From: Acidobacteriota bacterium
Lineage (GTDB): Bacteria > Acidobacteriota > Holophagae > Holophagales > Holophagaceae
DNA: 9,514 nucleotides
Assembly (NCBI GenBank): GCA_021778785.1
Contig: JAJYBX010000043.1
Span: forward strand, 1-9,514
Direction of reading: 5' to 3'
Below, in pieces: positions 6,249-9,514 of the stretch (positions are counted from its first letter, which is position 1; every line of letters begins with the position of its first letter). The notes beneath the pieces were generated by a model. That model saw nothing but the letters and a program-made list of their open reading frames with translations. It was not told the DNA's origin and searched no databases. A program made the position numbers and the translations under genes.

Positions 6249-6677
6249 ATGGCCGATCAAGTAAACCCCCTGGGGAGCTTGGCGCCGGGCCTTCCGCCGA
6301 CCCCTTCAGCCCCCGCCGTCCAGGCGACGGCGAACCGGCTCCCGTCGGTCCCGGAATCCCCCCGCCCTTCCCAAATCCAGGCCTCCGATCTCAAGGGTCC
6401 GGACGGGAAGGGTCTCTCTGCGCCCGGCAAGACCCCCGAGCAGGCACTGGGGGCCGCCGCCCAGGACGTGCAGGACTACTTCCAGCAGCTGCCGACCGAG
6501 CTTCAGTTCCGCGTGGACAAGGGCAGCGGCCAGTTCTATTTCAAGGTCGTGGACCCGGCCACCCGAATGGTGATCCGCCAAGTGCCTTCGGAAGAAGTCC
6601 TGGCCATGGCGCGCAAATTGCGGGATTTCGCTGATCCGAAGACCGCCTCCGGTGTCCTGGTGGACAAGGAGGGCTAG
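6249..6677 (+). CDS. flaG: FlaG family flagellar protein
   Basis: 142-aa protein of the FlaG family, whose members are linked to flagellar filament length or assembly and are commonly encoded next to fliD. Residues 1-60 are a Pro/Ala/Ser-rich, probably disordered leader. Residues about 66-140 are the conserved domain: an amphipathic helix (AAAQDVQDYFQQLPTELQF), a beta hairpin (FRVDKGSGQFYFKVVDPATRMVIRQVP) with the family hallmark of a D-x-x-T turn before VIRQ(V/I)P, then EEVLAMARKLRDF. The start at 6249 has GAGGAG at 6236-6241 with a 7-base spacer. An in-frame ATG at 6225 lies within the preceding hairpin and is less likely. It lies 72 bases after flagellin and 27 before fliD, and probably depends on read-through from the flagellin promoter. 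The molecular role of FlaG is poorly defined in any organism. Confidence 0.88.
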   Translation: MADQVNPLGSLAPGLPPTPSAPAVQATANRLPSVPESPRPSQIQASDLKGPDGKGLSAPGKTPEQALGAAAQDVQDYFQQLPTELQFRVDKGSGQFYFKVVDPATRMVIRQVPSEEVLAMARKLRDFADPKTASGVLVDKEG

Positions 6678-6704
6678 AGTTCTCTCCCTTGTGTGGAGGT
6701 CCCC

Positions 6705-8381
6705 ATGTCATCCCCGCTCAGCTTCCAGGGCCTTTCCACGGGTTTGCAGACGGATTCACTGGTGAACGCCATCCTGCAGCAGGAGGGCCAACCGGTCCAG
6801 CGGATGCAGGCTCAGCAGGCGAAGAATACCCAGCGGATCTCCGCCCTCCAGGCCATCCAGTCCAACCTCACGGCCCTGTCCACCAGCCTGGGCACCCTGT
6901 CGGGCACGAGCTTCACCGCGCAAACGGTGACGAGTTCGGACTCGACCAATGCCTATGTGACCGCCACGGCTTCCGGCGCCACGGTCGGCAATTACGACAT
7001 CAACGTGAGCCAGGTGGCCACGGCGGGGCGCATCACCTCCACGATGTCCGGGGGCACACCCACGAACCTGGCGGTGGCGGATCCTCTGGCCACACCAGTG
7101 TTCTCCGGCACTTCGGCGAGTTTTGCCGTCCGCGGGACGGACGGGGTCATCAAGACCCTGAATCTTGCGAGCACCAGTAACAACCTGTACGGGCTTCGCG
7201 ATGCCATCAACGCCTCGGGAGCCAGCGTGCAGGCCACCGTCGTCAACACGGGCACGGGGGCGAATCCCTACCAGCTGGTGCTGACGGCCACCGGCACCGG
7301 CACGGGGACCACGAACGGGGTGGTCACGTTGGCGGACATCACCAGCGGCGGGGCCGTGAACTCCCTTGGCATCTCGGCCGGGACCGTGGACAGCACCACC
7401 GCCCCGACCACCCTCACCGGCGGGCTCCAGTCGGGCACGGCGGACGTCGCCAAGGATGCGATCTTCACCTTGAACGGCATCCAGCTCACCCGGAAGACGA
7501 ACGTGGTGTCGGATGCTGTCTCGGGCGTCACCTTCACCCTCAAACAGGGTGGCCAGGTCGGGAGCACCTCCCTGACGGTGGCCACAGACACGGCGACCAT
7601 CACCAGCGCCATGCAGGATGTGGTCAGCAAGTTCAACGCCCTGGTGTCCGGCTTCAATTCCGCGGCGGTCCCGAGTGGCGCCCTCTACGGCGACAGCATC
7701 GCCCGCTCGCTCATCACCCAGGTCCGTACCGCCATCACGGGCGTCCCCAGCGGGCTGCCGCTCACGTCGACCTACACCTCCGCCGGCGGTGTGGGCCTGA
7801 AAGTGAACCAGGACGGGACCCTCACCCTGGACACCACCGCCTTCCAGGCGGCCCTGGCGAAGGATCCCGCCGCGGTGAAGAAGGTCTTCGCCTTCACCGG
7901 AGCCTCGGACAACGCCGCAGTCCAGTTCTACGGGGCCGGCGCCAACACCACGACGGGCGCCGTGGCCTTCAATATCTCCTCCTACGTGCCCAATGGGGCC
8001 GTCTCCGGAACCTTCACCGTCAACGGGACGAACTACACCCTCAGCGGGAACTCGGGCACCCTCGTCGGCACCGCCGGGACGCCCCTGGACGGCCTCATCC
8101 TGACGGTCGGGGGCACGGGCTCCGGAAACCTCACCCTCAGCCGCGGCGTGGGCCAGGCGGTCCAGGATCTCGTCACCAACCTGACCGCCGCGGTCAGCGG
8201 GCAGCTGCCCCAGATCATCCAGAGCGTCAACGATCAGAACAGTCGCCTCGCAGGGCAGATCACGAGGGGCAAGGATCGCCTCGCCCAGAGGAAGGTGGTG
8301 CTCCAGGCCCAGTTCGCGCAGATGGAGGCCATTGTCGGGCAACTCCAGGCCGCAGGGTCGAGTCTCCAGAATATGGGCTAG
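6705..8381 (+). CDS. fliD: Flagellar filament cap protein FliD (HAP2)
   Basis: Cap protein at the filament tip that guides insertion of exported flagellin monomers. It is 558 aa. The N-terminal FliD_N region is at about 5-105 (FQGLSTGLQTDSLVNAILQQE, then a Gln-rich helix). A Thr/Gly/Ser-rich beta region covers about 105-300. FliD_C runs from about 250, with FNALVSGFN (310-318), ALYGDS (326-331) and GVGLKVNQDGTLTLDTTAF (362-380). The C-terminal coiled helix is at about 505-550 (ITRGKDRLAQRKVVLQAQFAQMEAIVGQL). Residues 400-480 form another beta-rich, Thr/Gly-rich stretch, presumably surface-exposed. The start at 6705 is chosen because GGAGG (6695-6699) lies 5 bases upstream; the GTG at 6693 would overlap that site. 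The gene sits between flaG and fliS, the usual order, and its export partner is probably the small chaperone gene at 8853. Confidence 0.96.
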   Translation: MSSPLSFQGLSTGLQTDSLVNAILQQEGQPVQRMQAQQAKNTQRISALQAIQSNLTALSTSLGTLSGTSFTAQTVTSSDSTNAYVTATASGATVGNYDINVSQVATAGRITSTMSGGTPTNLAVADPLATPVFSGTSASFAVRGTDGVIKTLNLASTSNNLYGLRDAINASGASVQATVVNTGTGANPYQLVLTATGTGTGTTNGVVTLADITSGGAVNSLGISAGTVDSTTAPTTLTGGLQSGTADVAKDAIFTLNGIQLTRKTNVVSDAVSGVTFTLKQGGQVGSTSLTVATDTATITSAMQDVVSKFNALVSGFNSAAVPSGALYGDSIARSLITQVRTAITGVPSGLPLTSTYTSAGGVGLKVNQDGTLTLDTTAFQAALAKDPAAVKKVFAFTGASDNAAVQFYGAGANTTTGAVAFNISSYVPNGAVSGTFTVNGTNYTLSGNSGTLVGTAGTPLDGLILTVGGTGSGNLTLSRGVGQAVQDLVTNLTAAVSGQLPQIIQSVNDQNSRLAGQITRGKDRLAQRKVVLQAQFAQMEAIVGQLQAAGSSLQNMG

Positions 8382-8384
8382 GAC

Positions 8385-8411
8385 TTGAGTCCGACGGTAA
8401 TTCGCCGAAAA
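8385..8411 (+). promoter_or_regulatory. Weak sigma-28-like site upstream of fliS
   Basis: GCCGAAAA at 8404-8411 matches the sigma-28 -10 element at 7 of 8 positions and lies in a short AT-rich patch between fliD and fliS. The matching -35 position (8385-8388) reads TTGA instead of TAAA, so only half of it fits. It could give fliS and the following gene extra expression independent of fliD. The spacing is right but the evidence is thin. Confidence 0.22.
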
Positions 8412-8430
8412 GAACAGCGGGAGTACGCCC

Positions 8431-8856
8431 ATGCAATCCTATGCCAAGGCCAGTGACCAGTACCTCGCCCAGCGGGTTCTCGGAGCTTCGCCCCAGCAGC
8501 TGATGGCGATCCTCCTCGAGGGGGGCCAGCGATTCCTCATGCAGGCAGCGCAGGCCGTCGGGCGCCGGGACATCGCGGCCAAGGCGCATTGCACGAACCG
8601 GGTACTGGCCATCGTGGAGGAGCTGACCCTCCGCCTGAACCATGAGGAGGGCGGAGAGCTGGTGGACAACCTGATGAAGGTCCACGACTGGTGGACCCGC
8701 GAGATCCTTGCGGCCAGTGCCGCCAGGGATGCGGCGCGCCTGGAGCGCGTGGGCCGCCAGATGGGCGAGATCCGCCAGGCATGGGAGCAGCTGGACCAGA
8801 AGCCGCTGGCGAGCCATGAGGGCCTGGCTCCCATGGTCCGGGACATGGTGGGATGA
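8431..8856 (+). CDS. fliS: Flagellin export chaperone FliS
   Basis: Cytoplasmic four-helix-bundle chaperone that binds the C-terminal D0 region of flagellin, preventing premature polymerisation and guiding it to the export gate. The 141-aa length is typical. Family features in order: YAKASDQYLAQRVLGASPQQLMAILLEGGQRFLMQA (a close match to the FliS N-terminal pattern), RRDIAAKAHCTNRVLAIVEELTLRLNHEEGGELVDNLMKVHDWW (where most members have LYdY), and a final helix ending IRQAWEQL. GGGAG at 8419-8423 is 7 bases before the ATG. The last codon positions overlap the next gene as ATGA, indicating translational coupling. In other bacteria FliS can antagonise FliW, tying flagellin export to CsrA control; whether fliW exists in this genome is not visible here. 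Confidence 0.95.
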   Translation: MQSYAKASDQYLAQRVLGASPQQLMAILLEGGQRFLMQAAQAVGRRDIAAKAHCTNRVLAIVEELTLRLNHEEGGELVDNLMKVHDWWTREILAASAARDAARLERVGRQMGEIRQAWEQLDQKPLASHEGLAPMVRDMVG

Positions 8857-9152
8857 GCGACGGGGCCGTGCGGGCCGCCATCCAGGCCATGGAGGCCTGG
8901 CTGGCCGATCCGGAGTCTGCCCTGGACGGGACCGCCCTGGAGGCCTGGAATCGCGACTTCAGGGCCGCCATGGCCGGGGCGGAGAAGGGCCCGGGATGGC
9001 AGGAGCTCGTGGCGAGGGCACATCGGCTTGCCGAGCAGGTGGAGGGCCGCAGGCGGGCCGTGGAAGCCCAGCGGGACGCCGTCCGGCTGGAGCTGGAGCA
9101 GCAGGCGCAGGGAGGGCGGGCCCTCAAGGGCTACGGCGCCAGCGCGCGCTGA
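8853..9152 (+). CDS. Small helical protein in the fliT position, candidate FliT-like export chaperone
   Basis: 99-aa protein, acidic in the N-terminal half and predicted almost wholly alpha-helical, with no signal peptide or membrane segment. Its ATG overlaps the fliS stop (ATGA at 8853-8856), so the two are surely cotranslated. Residues about 45-85 (WQELVARAHRLAEQVEGRRRAVEAQRDAVRLELEQQ) form a long charged helix or coiled coil, and the tail reads GGRALKGYG. A long helix ending in a short Gly/Tyr-containing tail is common in small flagellar chaperones of the FliT/FlgN type, and fliT normally follows fliS. On this basis it may chaperone FliD. Sequence similarity to named FliT proteins is weak by eye, so no symbol is given. 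Confidence 0.75.
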   Translation: MSDGAVRAAIQAMEAWLADPESALDGTALEAWNRDFRAAMAGAEKGPGWQELVARAHRLAEQVEGRRRAVEAQRDAVRLELEQQAQGGRALKGYGASAR

Positions 9153-9173
9153 GGACGCGCCGCAGGGGTTTGA

Positions 9174-9514
9174 TCAGGCCGTGCCGAACAACCGGTCGCC
9201 GGCATCGCCCAGGCCGGGCAGGATGTAGCCCTTCTCGTTGAGCTGGCGGTCCACGGCGCCCACGATGATCCGCAGGTCGGGGTGATCCTCCTGGAGGCGC
9301 CGCAGGCCCTCGGGTGCGGCGAGGACGGCGACCAGGGCCAGGTTCGCGGCGCCGGCTCCCTTCAATTGGCGCACGGCCTCCGAGGCACTGCCGCCGGTGG
9401 CGAGCATGGGGTCGAGCACGAACACGGGCCGGGCCTCGAGGAGGGGCGGGAAGTTCCGGTAGTACGGGACGGGCACGAGGGAATCGTGATCCCGGTAGAG
9501 GCCGAGGTGGCCGA
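9174..9514 (-). CDS. upp: Uracil phosphoribosyltransferase, C-terminal part (truncated by window edge)
   Basis: Pyrimidine salvage enzyme making UMP from uracil and PRPP in the cytoplasm. The visible 113 or so residues start in [22 protein letters not shown] and continue with the PRPP-binding loop [14 protein letters not shown], the helix-strand segment [30 protein letters not shown], and the uracil-binding C-terminal signature [18 protein letters not shown]. These are diagnostic of Upp. The N-terminal half (of about 208 aa expected) lies beyond base 9514. It is convergent with the flagellar cluster, 21 bp from the end of the 8853 gene, and no clear terminator separates them. It is a housekeeping gene with no evident functional link to motility. 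Confidence 0.97.
   Translation of the reverse strand, partial: GHLGLYRDHDSLVPVPYYRNFPPLLEARPVFVLDPMLATGGSASEAVRQLKGAGAANLALVAVLAAPEGLRRLQEDHPDLRIIVGAVDRQLNEKGYILPGLGDAGDRLFGTA

Noticed and set aside
6756..8432. Long minus-strand open frame (558 codons) antisense to fliD
   Set aside because: It mirrors fliD, is rich in Gly/Arg/Asp/His without motifs, and has no credible start context.
9140..9151. Perfect 12-bp palindrome CAGCGCGCGCTG over the end of the fliT-position gene
   Set aside because: Such palindromes are expected by chance in DNA this GC-rich. It has no loop and no T run, so it does not look like a terminator.

Overview
The window is very GC-rich (strong G/C bias at third codon positions) and densely coded on both strands. 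The gene content is a PknB-type Ser/Thr kinase, a DUF4388/TPR protein, two glycosyltransferase-TPR proteins, a flagellin/flaG/fliD/fliS cluster and upp. This suggests a motile, free-living, Gram-negative-type bacterium. Protein style (DUF4388, Pro-rich linkers, PknB-type kinase) points to Acidobacteriota, perhaps Holophagae (Geothrix/Holophaga-like). That placement is inference from gene style, not from a marker gene.

Layout. (1) 1-1041, minus: N-terminal 347 residues of a Ser/Thr protein kinase, running off the left edge as a membrane segment begins. (2) 1042-1199: divergent intergenic region. (3) 1200-2597, plus: DUF4388-like N-terminal region, Pro-rich linker and C-terminal TPRs. (4) 2600-5238, minus: two tandem, paralogous family 2 glycosyltransferases with C-terminal TPR regions, joined by a TGATG stop/start overlap. 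(5) 5239-5384: a 146-bp intergenic region between the glycosyltransferases and flagellin. It holds a sigma-28-like promoter, a leader hairpin with a CsrA-type ANGGAN hexaloop, and the flagellin Shine-Dalgarno. (6) 5385-9152, plus: flagellin, a strong hairpin, flaG, fliD, fliS, and a 99-aa gene overlapping fliS in the fliT position. (7) 9174-9514, minus: C-terminal half of uracil phosphoribosyltransferase, convergent with the flagellar genes.

How the genes fit together. The plus-strand cluster encodes the filament subunit, a FlaG filament-associated protein, the filament cap FliD, the flagellin export chaperone FliS and probably a second small export chaperone. The glycosyltransferase pair divergent from flagellin is best read as a flagellin glycosylation module acting on the Ser/Thr-rich centre of this small flagellin. 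The most interesting signal is regulatory: a perfect 6-bp stem with the loop ACGGAC, about 20 nt upstream of a GGA-containing ribosome binding site. This is the architecture expected for CsrA repression of flagellin translation. No tRNA, rRNA, CRISPR array, insertion sequence or phage gene was seen.
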